This document shows positions 63,424-64,000 of a DNA stretch of 64,000 nt, piece after piece. A program made the position numbers and the translations under genes. Position 1 is the stretch's first letter. Each line of letters starts with the position of its first letter. The DNA is from Batkoa obscura. Taxonomy: Eukaryota; Entomophthoromycota; Entomophthoromycetes; Entomophthorales; Batkoaceae. The notes beneath the pieces are model-generated. The model was not told the origin of the DNA, searched no databases, and saw nothing but the letters and a program-made list of their open reading frames with translations. The stretch lies in contig JASVEC010000036.1 in assembly GCA_030770535.1 (NCBI GenBank), positions 310,001-374,000 on the forward strand, written 5' to 3'.

Positions 63424-64000
63424 ATGCAGTTGGAAGTCAAAGTTGGAAAAGAAATACATAAAAATCAAGACAATAATCTCAATAATTTTATTATAAAAAA
63501 AGAAAAAGGAAGTGATATTAAAGATATCAAAAATAACAATGATAAAATAGACAATAATAATATAGATAATGATAAAAAAAGTAACGATGACTATAAATTT
63601 AAAAGGAATTTAAAAAACAATACAATTTTATCTCATTTTAAAATTACAAAAAAGAGTAATAGTAGTAAAATGAAATATGATGATATTATCAATAAATTAA
63701 GTAGAGATTCATTTTCAATATATCATGACCAAAGCTATCATAAACTTGAGAAAGAACAAATAAATGAGTTCAAAATTAAATTATTAGACTGGTTTGATGA
63801 AAATAAACGGAAATTACCTTGGAGAGTCAATTTGGAAAACGATACAACAGATGAATTAAAAAATTTAAATGCATATAAAGTATGGGTTAGTGAGATTATG
63901 TTGCAGCAAACACAAGTTGAAACAGTTAAGGAATATTTTATAAAATGGATAAAGTTATTTCCAACTATTGAGTCATTAGCTTTAGCAGATATTGAGAAAG
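63424..64000 (+). CDS. MUTYH: Adenine DNA glycosylase MutY/MUTYH, 5' part (continues past window)
   Basis: Base-excision repair enzyme removing adenine mispaired with 8-oxoguanine. The ATG at 63424 opens a frame that runs to the window end. The first 105 residues are a low-complexity Lys/Asn/Asp extension, then the catalytic domain: R-K-L-P-W-R and Y-K-V-W-V-S-E-I-M-L-Q-Q-T-Q-V-E-T-V. The Glu in W-V-S-E-I-M is the catalytic acid of the MutY family and M-L-Q-Q-T-Q-V is diagnostic against endonuclease III. The HhH motif, Fe-S cluster and Nudix-like domain lie beyond the window. The start is about 80 bp from the divergent RAV2 start. Confidence 0.9.
   Translation, partial: MQLEVKVGKEIHKNQDNNLNNFIIKKEKGSDIKDIKNNNDKIDNNNIDNDKKSNDDYKFKRNLKNNTILSHFKITKKSNSSKMKYDDIINKLSRDSFSIYHDQSYHKLEKEQINEFKIKLLDWFDENKRKLPWRVNLENDTTDELKNLNAYKVWVSEIMLQQTQVETVKEYFIKWIKLFPTIESLALADIEK

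Overview
The window is a very AT-rich nuclear segment of a fungal genome. Genes are intron-rich, with GT-AG introns mostly 40-60 nt long, usually TAA-terminated, and packed in mixed orientation. The gene set points to a fungus but not to a budding or fission yeast. Fungal-type parts include CBM19-like secreted proteins, GDSL esterases, an F-box/LRR protein and RAV2, ERJ5 and IDH1 homologues. Genes that yeasts have lost are also present: VMP1, MCM8, XRCC2 and an AARSD1/AlaX editing protein. An early-diverging (zygomycete-type) lineage is the best inference; the species cannot be named from this sequence.

Layout: 0-1.3 kb holds the 3' half of glycyl-tRNA synthetase. At 1.4-2.8 kb lies a perfect inverted duplication of a small secreted chitin-binding-type gene. 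At 3.7-7.3 kb come phosphomannose isomerase, XRCC2 and ribosomal protein uL23. After 2.5 kb without genes, 9.8-15.8 kb carries ERJ5, IDH1, MRPL17 (mL46), a PTAR1/Ecm9-like prenyltransferase-repeat protein and a TrmH-type rRNA/tRNA methyltransferase. At 18-36 kb are an LDB-family adaptor, VMP1, a DED1/DDX3 helicase, an F-box protein, MCM8, PPIL2, HscB/Jac1 and AARSD1. At 38-46.5 kb are a tandem GDSL esterase pair, a kelch membrane protein and TSC10. At 47.8-60.9 kb are beta'-COP (SEC27), an ECM15-like protein, a cation/Ca2+ exchanger, a small novel gene, a tail-anchored coiled-coil protein and an NhaC-type antiporter. The window ends with RAV2/Rogdi and the 5' end of MutY in divergent orientation.

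Most genes are housekeeping genes and are not functionally clustered. Thematic pairs are the divergent mitochondrial genes IDH1/MRPL17 and the secreted or surface set (CBM19 pair, GDSL pair, kelch receptor-like protein) that lies in the repeat-rich parts.

The main non-gene structure is a family of about 105-bp MITE-like elements. There are 12 clear and 4 worn copies, all intergenic, in both orientations, and clustered around the GDSL genes. No viral or retroelement remains and no tRNA or rRNA genes were recognised. Five genes (ECM15-like, PTAR1-like, RAV2, the 136-aa novel gene, MutY) had to be read from spliced or window-truncated frames.
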